DNA from: JACPWY01 sp964603655
Lineage (GTDB): Bacteria; Bdellovibrionota; FAC87; UBA2466
DNA: 39,908 bases
Direction of reading: 5' to 3'
NCBI GenBank assembly: GCA_964603655.1
Contig: CAZRVZ010000042.1
Location: 1 to 39,908, forward strand
Both the position numbers and the translations under genes were made by a program. The notes under the pieces are model-generated. The model searched no databases, was not told the origin of the DNA, and worked only from the letters and a program-made list of their open reading frames with translations. Of the stretch, positions 24,941 to 32,761 are shown piece after piece. Every line of letters begins with the position of its first letter. Positions within the stretch are counted from its first letter, which is position 1.

Positions 24941-26296
24941 ATGAATCGAGAGCTAGTTGACACACGCGACACAATTTTTTCGCTCGCCTCCGGTAAGTTG
25001 CCGTCGGCAGTTGCCATTATTCGAGTGAGTGGAGCCGCTTCGTTTGAGATTGCCAACAAGCTTATTTCTCTTCCAAGCCATAAACCAATCGGGCGCCAAC
25101 GAGGGATGTTTTATGGAAGTGCGATCGACTCTAATGCGTGTGCGTTTGACACGGTTTTATTGCTAACGTTCGTTGGTTCGCAATCCTTCACAGGTGAGGA
25201 CAGCATTGAAATTCAATGCCACGGATCGGTGGCCGTCGTTGAAAAAATAGAGAGGTTGCTGGTGATTAATTCAGCTCGTCCGGCAAAGCGGGGCGAGTTT
25301 TCTTATCGTGCGTTTCTAAATGGAAGCATTAGCAGTGAGGCACTAGTGGATCTGTCGGGTGTGTTTAAGGCTCCGGACGAAACGGCGCTTAATCGAGTGA
25401 TTGAAAAGGCGGACGGCATACTTCAAAAAAAACTGGATGGACTCCGGCAACACCTAATGACCCTTCAGGCTATTCTGGATACTGCAATCGACTTTTCTGA
25501 GGAGTATCCATCCGTAGTTTCTCAAGCAGTTGAACCACTTAGTTTGGTTATTCGTGAGTGTTCGGCCCTGATTAGTCAATTTGAGCGGGTTTTTTCGGGC
25601 GTTTCGGGACGAAAAGTCGTGCTTTTTGGCGAGCCAAACGCCGGAAAATCATCCCTGTTTAACGTGCTATTGGGTCGGTATCGGTCCATCGTTCACGGTG
25701 ATCCAGGCACTACGCGAGACTTTATTGAGCAGAACATCATGATTGCTGGTGTGCCGTGGAAGCTTGTGGATACGGCTGGAATCCGACAAACCAACCTGGG
25801 TGATGCAGAGCAAATCGGGGTGGAATTAGCCGAAGAAAACATTAGCTCGGCCGATGTGCGAGTTTTAGTGATTGATGGCTCGCGGCAAGCCGATTTAGCC
25901 GAGGGCCTGAGCGCAGTGAGTCGCCGACCAAATTTGACGGTGTTTACCAAGAGTGATCTATGTACTGGAAAGCCAGTATCTGCGATTCGGGGCGTCAGGG
26001 TTTCGTCGGTGACGGGCGAGGGCTTAGAGGGTTTGTGGAGTCAAATCACGGAATTGTGTTGTGCTAATCGAATCGACCAATCGGAACCACTTCTCAATGC
26101 GGTTCAACTTGCGCGATTGAAACAGGTTATTGTGGAACTTGATTCCTTGGCTGCGGCGCTTCACATCGGCACAGCCCCCGAGTATCTTTCGGAGCAGTGT
26201 CGCCGAATAATCATGATGCTAGTAGCGGTAACGGGTGAAATCGAACAAGAAGAGGTCTTTGGTCTAATTTTTTCTGAGTTTTGTATAGGAAAGTGA
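24941..26296 (+). CDS. mnmE: tRNA uridine-5-carboxymethylaminomethyl modification GTPase MnmE
   Basis: A 451-aa GTPase that with MnmG modifies U34 of certain tRNAs. The N-terminal folate-binding domain opens with DTIFSLASGKLPSAVAIIRVSG. The inserted G domain has P-loop GEPNAGKSS (230-238), GTTRD (256-260), DTAG (277-280) and TKSD for guanine recognition. The protein ends in FCIGK, containing the catalytic Cys of the C(I/L/V)GK motif. All elements are intact. It is followed 12 bp later by mnmG, its functional partner, with a parS-like site spanning the junction. Confidence 0.96.
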   Translation: MNRELVDTRDTIFSLASGKLPSAVAIIRVSGAASFEIANKLISLPSHKPIGRQRGMFYGSAIDSNACAFDTVLLLTFVGSQSFTGEDSIEIQCHGSVAVVEKIERLLVINSARPAKRGEFSYRAFLNGSISSEALVDLSGVFKAPDETALNRVIEKADGILQKKLDGLRQHLMTLQAILDTAIDFSEEYPSVVSQAVEPLSLVIRECSALISQFERVFSGVSGRKVVLFGEPNAGKSSLFNVLLGRYRSIVHGDPGTTRDFIEQNIMIAGVPWKLVDTAGIRQTNLGDAEQIGVELAEENISSADVRVLVIDGSRQADLAEGLSAVSRRPNLTVFTKSDLCTGKPVSAIRGVRVSSVTGEGLEGLWSQITELCCANRIDQSEPLLNAVQLARLKQVIVELDSLAAALHIGTAPEYLSEQCRRIIMMLVAVTGEIEQEEVFGLIFSEFCIGK

Positions 26297-26300
26297 GAGA

Positions 26301-26316
26301 GGTTCCACGTGGAACA
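26301..26316. other. parS-like centromere site at the mnmG start
   Basis: GGTTCCACGTGGAACA contains the perfect 14-bp palindrome GTTCCACGTGGAAC and matches the Pseudomonas/Caulobacter-type parS at 15 of 16 positions. It covers the mnmG GTG start (26309-26311) and lies 2.6 kb from parA-parB. ParB binding here is inferred. Confidence 0.8.
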
Positions 26317-28201
26317 AACGGCAAACATTATTGTGATTGGTGGCGGGCATGCCGGGTGTGAGGCGGCGCTGGCGGCAGCTAGAATGGGTTGCTCGGTAAT
26401 CTTGGTGTCGATGAGGCGCGATCGTTTGGCCGAGATGTCCTGCAATCCCTCCATCGGTGGTGTGGGCAAGGGCCAACTAGTTCGTGAGCTCGATGCACTC
26501 GGCGGCGAGATGGGAAAGAATGCCGACTACACTGGAATTCAGTTCAAACGACTAAATACTCGAAAGGGAAGCGCGGTTCAGTCCTCGCGGTGTCAATCTG
26601 ATAAGATTGAATACGCCCGAAGAATGACAAGTATTTTGTCGTCCGAGCCAAACATTAGAATAATGGAGGCCGAGGCAAAGGCGGTAATTGTCGACGGCGG
26701 GCGAGCCGTTGGTGCTATCTGCCGAACAACCCCAGTCGGCGTAGAGTTGGAACTCATTGGTGATGCCGTGGTTCTAACTGCCGGCACCTTTATGGGCGCG
26801 GTTATGCACTGTGGATTTCAGGAATCCTCAGGAGGCCGGTTTGGTGAGGGTAGTTCAAACGGTTTGTCTGATTCATTGAGGGAATTGGGGTTACGTATCC
26901 TGAGATTAAAAACAGGAACCCCAGCGCGGCTAAAGCGTGACTCAATCGATTTTTCACTATTGACCGAACAGCCAGGGGATCCAGTTCCCACCAGGTTTTC
27001 TTTTTGTGACAGCAAGATAATGTTGCCTCAGGTGTCATGCCACCTCGGTTATACGAGCGCCCTGACCCATGAAATTATTCGAAAAAACCTCGACCGCTCT
27101 CCTTTGTATAGCGGAAAAATTTCGGGAGTAGGGCCGCGATATTGTCCATCTATAGAAGACAAGGTGGTTAAATTCCCCGACAAGCCACAGCACCATGTTT
27201 TTTTTGAGCCGGAGTCGCTTAGCTCAGATTGGATTTATCCAAACGGTATCTCCACATCACTTCCGGGTGACGTGCAGGAGCTTTTCATCAAGACGCTACC
27301 GGGGTGCCAAAACGTTGAAATATTGCGATCTGGTTACGCTGTAGAATATGACTGCATCGACCCGACCCAGTTAGACCACTCGTTCCAGTGTCGAACAATC
27401 AAGGGCCTTTTCCTTGGTGGTCAGGTAAACGGAACCTCTGGTTACGAAGAGGCCGCAATTCAGGGGTTGTTCGCTGGGATTAATGCTGTTCAGTTTGTGA
27501 CCGCTCGCCCCCCGTTTCTGATTGCTCGAAGCGAGGCCTATTTGGGGGTTTTGGTAGACGATCTTGTAACTCGGGGTATTACCGAGCCATATAGAATGTT
27601 TACGTCTAGATCGGAATACCGACTGTCCATCAGGGAGGATAATGCCGATGCTCGACTCACGCCAAAGGGAATGGAGTTGGGTCTGGTGGGTCGGGATCAA
27701 AGGGATCGGTTTGTTACGAAAATGGGTGAATTAAAACGAGCGCGTGTTTTCTTGGCAAATACCGTGATTAAACCGAGTGATATCGTTTCGAGATACTCCA
27801 TTAAAAAGGGTTTTTCGGCCATTTCAGCACCGGTGAGCGCAAAGAATCTTTTGAAAAGACCCGAATATGGCATTTTTGACATTACATCGCTCTGTGAGTC
27901 AGACCTAGGAATAGACCCAAACAATCTAGAAACACTAGAAATAGAAATTAAGTACGAGGGCTACATCTCCATCCAATTGGAGGAAATCGCGAGGTTGAAG
28001 CGACTGACGGAAATGGCGTTGCCCGCCGATCTACCATACGAAAAAGTGGCTGGCCTATCGCGAGAGGTGTGCGAAAAACTTTCTAGGCGCCGACCCAGTT
28101 CGCTGGCCGAGGCGTCCGGAATTTCAGGAATTACTCCGGCCGCATTGACCGCGATTGTGTCACACCTAAACAGACGAGCGGCACACGATGTCAGAGTTTA
28201 A
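26309..28201 (+). CDS. mnmG: tRNA uridine-5-carboxymethylaminomethyl modification enzyme MnmG
   Basis: A 630-aa FAD-dependent partner of MnmE. The start is GTG 26309 with GAGAGG six bases upstream. The Rossmann motif is IIVIGGGHAGCEAALAAARMG (8-28), followed by the family signatures MSCNPSIGGVGKGQLVRELDALGG, LKTGTPARL, and GTSGYEEAAIQGLFAGINA. The C-terminal helical domain (GYISIQLEEIARLKRLTEMALP...LSREVCEKLSRRRPSSLAEASGISGITPAAL) binds MnmE and tRNA. It is complete and of usual length. It overlaps rsmG by 14 bp. Confidence 0.97.
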   Translation: MEQTANIIVIGGGHAGCEAALAAARMGCSVILVSMRRDRLAEMSCNPSIGGVGKGQLVRELDALGGEMGKNADYTGIQFKRLNTRKGSAVQSSRCQSDKIEYARRMTSILSSEPNIRIMEAEAKAVIVDGGRAVGAICRTTPVGVELELIGDAVVLTAGTFMGAVMHCGFQESSGGRFGEGSSNGLSDSLRELGLRILRLKTGTPARLKRDSIDFSLLTEQPGDPVPTRFSFCDSKIMLPQVSCHLGYTSALTHEIIRKNLDRSPLYSGKISGVGPRYCPSIEDKVVKFPDKPQHHVFFEPESLSSDWIYPNGISTSLPGDVQELFIKTLPGCQNVEILRSGYAVEYDCIDPTQLDHSFQCRTIKGLFLGGQVNGTSGYEEAAIQGLFAGINAVQFVTARPPFLIARSEAYLGVLVDDLVTRGITEPYRMFTSRSEYRLSIREDNADARLTPKGMELGLVGRDQRDRFVTKMGELKRARVFLANTVIKPSDIVSRYSIKKGFSAISAPVSAKNLLKRPEYGIFDITSLCESDLGIDPNNLETLEIEIKYEGYISIQLEEIARLKRLTEMALPADLPYEKVAGLSREVCEKLSRRRPSSLAEASGISGITPAALTAIVSHLNRRAAHDVRV

Positions 28202-28802
28202 CGATTTTTTTGATGTTTATCGCGATAAAATTCCGCCCGTATCTGATGTCGAGCGATTCAAGTACTGTCAGTACCACCAACTACTAGTTGAATGGAATGT
28301 TAAGTTTAATCTGGTATCAAAGACGTCTTTGCAAAACGCGTTTGATGCACATTTTGTTGATAGTATTTGGATTGCCGACACCGCGATTAAGTATCGACCT
28401 AAGCCGTTTGTTGACTTGGGGAGTGGGGCTGGATTTCCAGGGTTGGTTCTAGCAATTCGTCATTCCGTTCCTGTTGAGCTTGTCGAAAGAACTGGCAAGA
28501 AGCGTACTTTTTTAGAGGCCGTTGTTTCCGCTCTAGGGTTGAACACCACTGTTAAGCCCGAGCTTGCTCCGGTAAAAACCCCAATCGTGATTATGGCCAG
28601 AGCCGTAATGCCACCATCACAAATGCTACGCGACTTGATTAGACAACTCGCCCCTGGCAGCCGAGTTGTTTTGCCGCTCACTCGGAACAGCGAGGTAAGC
28701 GCGGATCCAAAGCATTTCTCTATGATTGAAACCGCCCAGTATACCCTTCCGATTTCAAGCGCAGAAAGATCGATATCGGTTTTTTCTAGATGTTCCACGT
28801 GA
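28188..28802 (+). CDS. rsmG: 16S rRNA (guanine527-N7)-methyltransferase RsmG
   Basis: A 204-aa SAM methyltransferase (formerly GidB) that modifies G527 of 16S rRNA. An N-terminal helical part contains YHQLLVEWNVKFNLVSKTSLQNAFDAHFVDSI, the family pattern. The SAM-binding loop FVDLGSGAGFPGLVLAI is at 74-90, and VELVERTGKKRTFLEAV follows. It overlaps mnmG by 14 bp. The last codons, including the TGA stop at 28800-28802, lie inside a parS-like site, so the C terminus is constrained by a DNA signal. Confidence 0.93.
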   Translation: MSEFNDFFDVYRDKIPPVSDVERFKYCQYHQLLVEWNVKFNLVSKTSLQNAFDAHFVDSIWIADTAIKYRPKPFVDLGSGAGFPGLVLAIRHSVPVELVERTGKKRTFLEAVVSALGLNTTVKPELAPVKTPIVIMARAVMPPSQMLRDLIRQLAPGSRVVLPLTRNSEVSADPKHFSMIETAQYTLPISSAERSISVFSRCST

Positions 28803-28806
28803 AACA
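28791..28806. other. parS-like centromere site at the rsmG stop
   Basis: TGTTCCACGTGAAACA has the left half of the Pseudomonas-type site and the right half of the Bacillus-type site (TGTTTCACGTGAAACA, one mismatch). It spans the rsmG stop and lies 126 bp before the parA start. Recognition by the local ParB is inferred. Confidence 0.8.
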
Positions 28807-28932
28807 AAAAGGCACCCAGGTAATTTTTTTTACCGACATCTTTCTTGCGCAATTTCTTTGTCGTCTAAAAAAAAATATGATAAAAAATCTTTGTCGTTGA
28901 TTTCCAACAAAAATCGGAACCTCAAATATCCT

Positions 28933-29877
28933 ATGAACATCATTGCTATTGCAAATCAAAAGGGTGGGGTCGGAAAAACTACAACCGCAGTAAACCTAGC
29001 GGCCTCGGTTGCCGCCGCAGAGCGGCGTGTTTTGATAGTGGATTTGGATCCGCAGGGCAACGCTTCAAGTGGGTTGGGGTTGGACCGTGGACTCTATTGT
29101 GACAAAAACATCTACCATGTGTTGATCGACGAAATGCCGATTCGCGACGCAATTTATCCATCCGATCTAGAGTTCTTAAAAATTTGTCCAGCCGACAACA
29201 ACTTGAGCGGAGCCGAGATCGAATTGGTTCAGGCCATTGCCAGAGAGATGCGACTACGCAGCGCGTTCGATGAACTTCGTAATGCGACGGGCTTGGGGTT
29301 TGACTACGTTTTTATAGACTGCCCCCCGTCACTGGGGTTGTTGACGCTTAACGCGCTTGCCGCAGCGAGCCACTACCTCATTCCGCTTCAATGTGAATAT
29401 TATGCTATGGAGGGGCTGCAGCAGTTTCTGCACACCGTCGAACTGATCCGCAAGGGCATCAACAAGAACCTAAAACAGATTGGCATTGTCCTTACAATGT
29501 TTGATTCCAGAAACAATCTTTCGCGCCAAGTAGTCAATGAAGTTAAGGCGCACTTCAAGGAAGCAGTATTCGACACCATCATTCCCAGGAACGTGAAACT
29601 GAGCGAGAGCCCAAGCCATGGGAAGCCCGCTCTATTATATGACATCAGCTCAACAGGATCCCAAAGCTACCTCAATTTAGCCCAAGAATTAATTCGTCGC
29701 GTCGAAGGGGTTAAGGAAGTGGATCCTACCGCCAAGGCCGAAAGTGCCATTACTTCCGTTTCCAATGCTGCGTGCAGCGGGGCAGACCAGGCCGAGCCAC
29801 CAAACGTTAACACGCTGCCAACAACCATTTTGCCGGTTAACTTTGGGGGAGCACCACATGACATCGTTGGAAACTGA
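28933..29877 (+). CDS. parA: Chromosome partitioning ATPase ParA (Soj-like)
   Basis: A 314-aa deviant-Walker ATPase that moves ParB-parS complexes. The frame opens at 28726, but the typical start MNIIAIANQKGGVGKTT is the ATG at 28933. Motifs are KGGVGKTT (10-17) with the signature lysine, DLDPQGNASSGL (38-49) and FIDCPPSLGLLTLNAL (128-143). There is no N-terminal HTH, so it is a chromosomal short-form ParA. Residues after about 262 form a Ser/Ala/Pro-rich tail of ~50 residues not found in compact Soj proteins. The 130-bp gap after rsmG is AT-rich and likely holds the promoter (TATGAT at 28876 could be a -10). It overlaps parB by 20 bp. Confidence 0.95.
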   Translation: MNIIAIANQKGGVGKTTTAVNLAASVAAAERRVLIVDLDPQGNASSGLGLDRGLYCDKNIYHVLIDEMPIRDAIYPSDLEFLKICPADNNLSGAEIELVQAIAREMRLRSAFDELRNATGLGFDYVFIDCPPSLGLLTLNALAAASHYLIPLQCEYYAMEGLQQFLHTVELIRKGINKNLKQIGIVLTMFDSRNNLSRQVVNEVKAHFKEAVFDTIIPRNVKLSESPSHGKPALLYDISSTGSQSYLNLAQELIRRVEGVKEVDPTAKAESAITSVSNAACSGADQAEPPNVNTLPTTILPVNFGGAPHDIVGN

Positions 29878-30769
29878 TAAAAAAAAGGCGTTAGGACGGG
29901 GCCTTGCGTCATTGATTCCCGAGGCACGGGGGGACGGAGATGGTGGAGCCGCCGCCAAAAAAGAATACTTCCTCTGTGACATTGAAAAAATAATTCCGAA
30001 CACCTACCAGCCGCGCAAGATCTTCAAGAAAGAGGCGCTAGACGAATTGATCGAATCGGTTAAGGCACACGGAATCATTCAACCGATTCTCGTTCGTCAC
30101 AGAGACGGCAATTATGAAATAATTGCTGGGGAGCGTCGGTGGAGAGCGGCGCAGCGAGCTGGATTGAAACAGATTCCGGTGGTTATTAAGGACATTCCCA
30201 GTGATAGCACGTCGCTTGAGATGGCGATTGTGGAAAACGTGCAGCGCGAGGACCTCAACTGTATTGAAGAGGCGATTGCTTACCAGCAGCTCATGGATGA
30301 GTTTCAGCTTTCGCAAGAGGACATTGCAGCAAAGGTGGGTAAGAATCGAGTCACTGTCGCCAATACGATGCGACTCCTTAAACTGCCGGCGGCGATTCGG
30401 GAAGACATCACCGCTTCGCGACTCACCATGGGCCACGCGAGGGCGTTACTGGCGCTCGAAAGTACTGAGGATCAGCTTCTGATTCGCGAGCAGATTATTA
30501 AGAAAAAAATGTCGGTACGGGAAACCGAGCGCAAGGTAAACGAGGTGCTGCGTTCGAAATCTAAGGGGCCGGTATTGGGTCGCGAACCGGACACGAACCT
30601 TTTGGCGTTGGAAGAGGATTTAAAACGACGGTTTTCATGCCTTGTGCGGATCTTGGGTAGTGTTGATCGTGGAACGATTCAGATCAACTATACAACGTCG
30701 CAAGACTTGATGAGAGTGGCCGATATGTTAAAAGGACCCAATGTTCCAGAAACGAACGGATCCCTTTGA
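29858..30769 (+). CDS. parB: Chromosome partitioning protein ParB (CTP-dependent DNA clamp)
   Basis: A 303-aa centromere-binding protein. The ATG at 29858 is preceded by GGGGGAG; the frame upstream is a shadow of parA. Basic N-terminal segment KKALGRGLASLIPE is the ParA-stimulating peptide. The CTP-binding domain has NTYQPRKIF, the GERRWRAA box (91-98) and ENVQREDLN (126-134). The helix-turn-helix is LSQEDIAAKVGKNRVTVANTMRLLKLP (151-177). The C-terminal dimer domain is present. Two parS-like sites lie just upstream, completing a parABS system. It overlaps the bactofilin gene by 29 bp. Confidence 0.96.
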   Translation: MTSLETDKKKALGRGLASLIPEARGDGDGGAAAKKEYFLCDIEKIIPNTYQPRKIFKKEALDELIESVKAHGIIQPILVRHRDGNYEIIAGERRWRAAQRAGLKQIPVVIKDIPSDSTSLEMAIVENVQREDLNCIEEAIAYQQLMDEFQLSQEDIAAKVGKNRVTVANTMRLLKLPAAIREDITASRLTMGHARALLALESTEDQLLIREQIIKKKMSVRETERKVNEVLRSKSKGPVLGREPDTNLLALEEDLKRRFSCLVRILGSVDRGTIQINYTTSQDLMRVADMLKGPNVPETNGSL

Positions 30770-31136
30770 GCTCCCGTCTGTAAGTCACGAGATTACGGTT
30801 GTCATTCAAAAGGGCTGTCACCTAGAGGGCCGCCTTCAGTTTGAGGGAACCGCTCGAATCGACGGTTCGTTCGTCGGTGAGATTTTTACTCCTGATATTC
30901 TCATCATTGGAGACGATGCTCAGGTGTCTGGCGAGGTTGAGGCGGACGTTGTCGTGATTTCGGGCAGATTTACGGGTGATATCGTTGCTTCTCAACGCGT
31001 TGAGATTCAGTCGCCCGCAATCGTTCGGGGTAGCATTCAGTCGCCCGTTTTGCAGTTGGACGAGGGCGCCACCTTCGATGGAAAAACGAAGATGACCGGC
31101 CCGCTACCACAAAAAGCGCATAAGCATATCTTCTAA
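30741..31136 (+). CDS. Bactofilin family cytoskeletal protein
   Basis: A 131-aa polymer-forming protein. After a short N-terminal tail, the core is the bactofilin right-handed beta-helix, with turns such as TVVIQKGCHLEGRLQFEGTARIDGSFVGEI, DILIIGDDAQVSGEVEADVVVISGRFTGDI and VEIQSPAIVRGSIQSPVLQLDEGATFDG. The C-terminal tail is short (KMTGPLPQKAHKHIF). Start ATG 30741 has AAAGGA five bases upstream and lies within parB in another frame. In Myxococcus, bactofilins scaffold ParABS proteins at subpolar regions; the tight coupling here suggests a similar role, as an inference. Confidence 0.9.
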   Translation: MFQKRTDPFELPSVSHEITVVIQKGCHLEGRLQFEGTARIDGSFVGEIFTPDILIIGDDAQVSGEVEADVVVISGRFTGDIVASQRVEIQSPAIVRGSIQSPVLQLDEGATFDGKTKMTGPLPQKAHKHIF

Positions 31137-31244
31137 AATCAGCTAACCCACCGTATTTGCGTCGTTTCAAGGGCCGAATTCTTGACCAACTCAGCCCACG
31201 ATGTTAACCCTGTTGCTCAAAATCTGGAAGTTTTAGGGGCAGGG

Positions 31245-31733
31245 ATGTCACTGGATTCACTGGTAGATAAAAACATTTTGCTCATTCAAGCGGGAATTTT
31301 TTTAGCGTCCTATGCGGTGCTCCGTGGACTGGTCTTTGGTCCCTATACCCAATTGCTCAGGGCGCGAGAGGAGCGGTCATCGTTATTGAAAGAAAAGGCG
31401 GCTCGTCAGCAGGATGAGGCCCTGAAAATACGGGAGAGCTATGAAACATTCATAAAGACGGAGCGTCGAAACACACAGAACTGGATTGACGAAGAACGAA
31501 AGCAGATTTCAGATGTCGAAAAAAGGTCGGTGCAGCTCGCCCGGGAATCGGCGAACGAAAAATTGAAGCAGATGCGTTCCCGACTGGCGCAGGAGTTATC
31601 TGCCGTTCGCAAAGGGTTGGCACCTAGAGTGAGCGAATATGCCAGTCAGTTGGCCAGCACCATTCTGGGAAAAAAGGTCGTGGTGGCTGCTCAGGATAGT
31701 GATAACGGGCGTAAGGAGGCGTCGCTATCCTAA
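31245..31733 (+). CDS. atpF': F-type ATP synthase subunit b' (first of two b-type subunits)
   Basis: A peripheral-stalk subunit. I prefer ATG 31245 (AGGGG five bases upstream, 162 aa), because the membrane helix then lies near the N terminus (residues 8-30, NILLIQAGIFLASYAVLRGLVF). The frame is also open from TTG 31182, giving 183 aa; that start is possible. After the helix comes GPYTQLLRAREERSS and a long charged coiled coil to about 130. It is followed 7 bp later by a second b-type gene. The pair b'/b would form a heterodimeric stalk, as in many alpha/deltaproteobacteria and cyanobacteria. Which is b and which is b' follows gene order. Confidence 0.75.
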   Translation: MSLDSLVDKNILLIQAGIFLASYAVLRGLVFGPYTQLLRAREERSSLLKEKAARQQDEALKIRESYETFIKTERRNTQNWIDEERKQISDVEKRSVQLARESANEKLKQMRSRLAQELSAVRKGLAPRVSEYASQLASTILGKKVVVAAQDSDNGRKEASLS

Positions 31734-31740
31734 AATTCCT

Positions 31741-32217
31741 ATGGAAACAGCTTTAATCGCTAGTGTCGTGAATTTTGGTTTGGTGGTGGGAACTCTTGTT
31801 TTCGCGGGGAGAAAACCATTAGCCCAGTTTCTTTCGAATCGTAGCGACACCATCCGAGTGGCGATCGCCGAGGCTGAAAAAATGGCTCGCGAGAGCCGCT
31901 CTGAATATGATCGTTGGGAAACACTTCTGGCAAACAGTCGAGTCGAGTCCGAGAGTTTCAAAAGGGACGCGGCGGCGCTCATTGAAACTCAGCGCGCCCG
32001 TTCGGTGGCGGACGCGCACAAGGAAGCGGAGAGAATTGAAAATGAGGTGGGCTTAGTGACCAAAACCGAATATGGGCGCGCCAGGGGCCTGCTTGAAGCG
32101 GAAATTTGTAATGGAAGCGCGGCTCTTGCAAAGGCCTATTTATCGGAAAACATACGAGGCGAGCTAGCCTCTCAGCTTTTCGTGGACACACTGGAAAGGG
32201 TTACCCATGCGGGCTAA
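31741..32217 (+). CDS. atpF: F-type ATP synthase subunit b
   Basis: A 158-aa peripheral-stalk subunit. The frame is open upstream, but ATG 31741 begins METALIASVVNFGLVVGTLVFAGRKPLAQFLSNRSDTI, a single N-terminal membrane helix followed by the typical stretch into a long helical stalk. Residues 40-150 are charged, with heptad-like spacing. No good Shine-Dalgarno is near the ATG (an AAGGAGG lies over 20 bases upstream within b'), so expression may depend on coupling to b'. It overlaps atpH by 11 bp. Confidence 0.85.
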   Translation: METALIASVVNFGLVVGTLVFAGRKPLAQFLSNRSDTIRVAIAEAEKMARESRSEYDRWETLLANSRVESESFKRDAAALIETQRARSVADAHKEAERIENEVGLVTKTEYGRARGLLEAEICNGSAALAKAYLSENIRGELASQLFVDTLERVTHAG

Positions 32218-32761
32218 GGCGTCCCGAGCGGCCAATCGATATGCACGCGCCATTTTCGATGTCGTGGGTGGCGAAAAAACACAATTGGCCGCGGTTTTGG
32301 TGGATCTGAAAAATATCGTTCACCTCATGCAATCGAGCGAGTCTGTAATGAGCGTGCTCACAAACCCCGCGTTTGCGCTCGGTAAGCGAGTGTTGTTGGT
32401 CTCGGACCTCGGCGAAAAAATCCAGGTTTCTGTTGAATCCAAAAAGATTTTGGCTGTTGTGGCTAGGGCCGACAGGGTATCGGCTCTGCCCGAAATAATC
32501 GAACAGATCGAAAAGTTACGATTGCGACAGGCCAATCTGGTGCCGATAGTCGTTGAATCGGCGGTGCAGCTCAGCGCCGAGGAGAAGAAGCGGATCATCA
32601 GTCGATTCGGATTGGTATTAGGAAAGCCGGTTGAACCGACATTTCTTTTGAACACTACGCTAATTGGCGGATTTCGAGCTATGGCCAACGGGAAGACTTA
32701 TGACGGGTCGGTTACCGGCTGGTTAAATAATTTTCAGGAAAGAAATGCTGGAGGAGTCTAA
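32207..32761 (+). CDS. atpH: F-type ATP synthase subunit delta
   Basis: A 184-aa subunit that joins the b stalk to the top of F1. The N terminus has the family pattern ASRAANRYARAIFDVV, followed by a helical bundle. The C terminus contains the IGGFRAMANGKTYDGSVTGWLNNF motif, corresponding to the usual IGGxxxxxGxxxxDxSxxxxL. AAGGG lies seven bases before the ATG. Its stop is directly followed by the atpA start. Confidence 0.93.
   Translation: MRAKASRAANRYARAIFDVVGGEKTQLAAVLVDLKNIVHLMQSSESVMSVLTNPAFALGKRVLLVSDLGEKIQVSVESKKILAVVARADRVSALPEIIEQIEKLRLRQANLVPIVVESAVQLSAEEKKRIISRFGLVLGKPVEPTFLLNTTLIGGFRAMANGKTYDGSVTGWLNNFQERNAGGV

Noticed and set aside
28216..28229. 14-bp perfect palindrome TTTATCGCGATAAA within rsmG
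   Set aside because: Two or three perfect 14-bp palindromes are expected by chance in a window this size, and it lies inside coding sequence with no second copy noticed.
29591..29603. ACGTGAAAC in parA as a parS half-site
   Set aside because: The left half does not match, so it lacks the palindrome that ParB needs.
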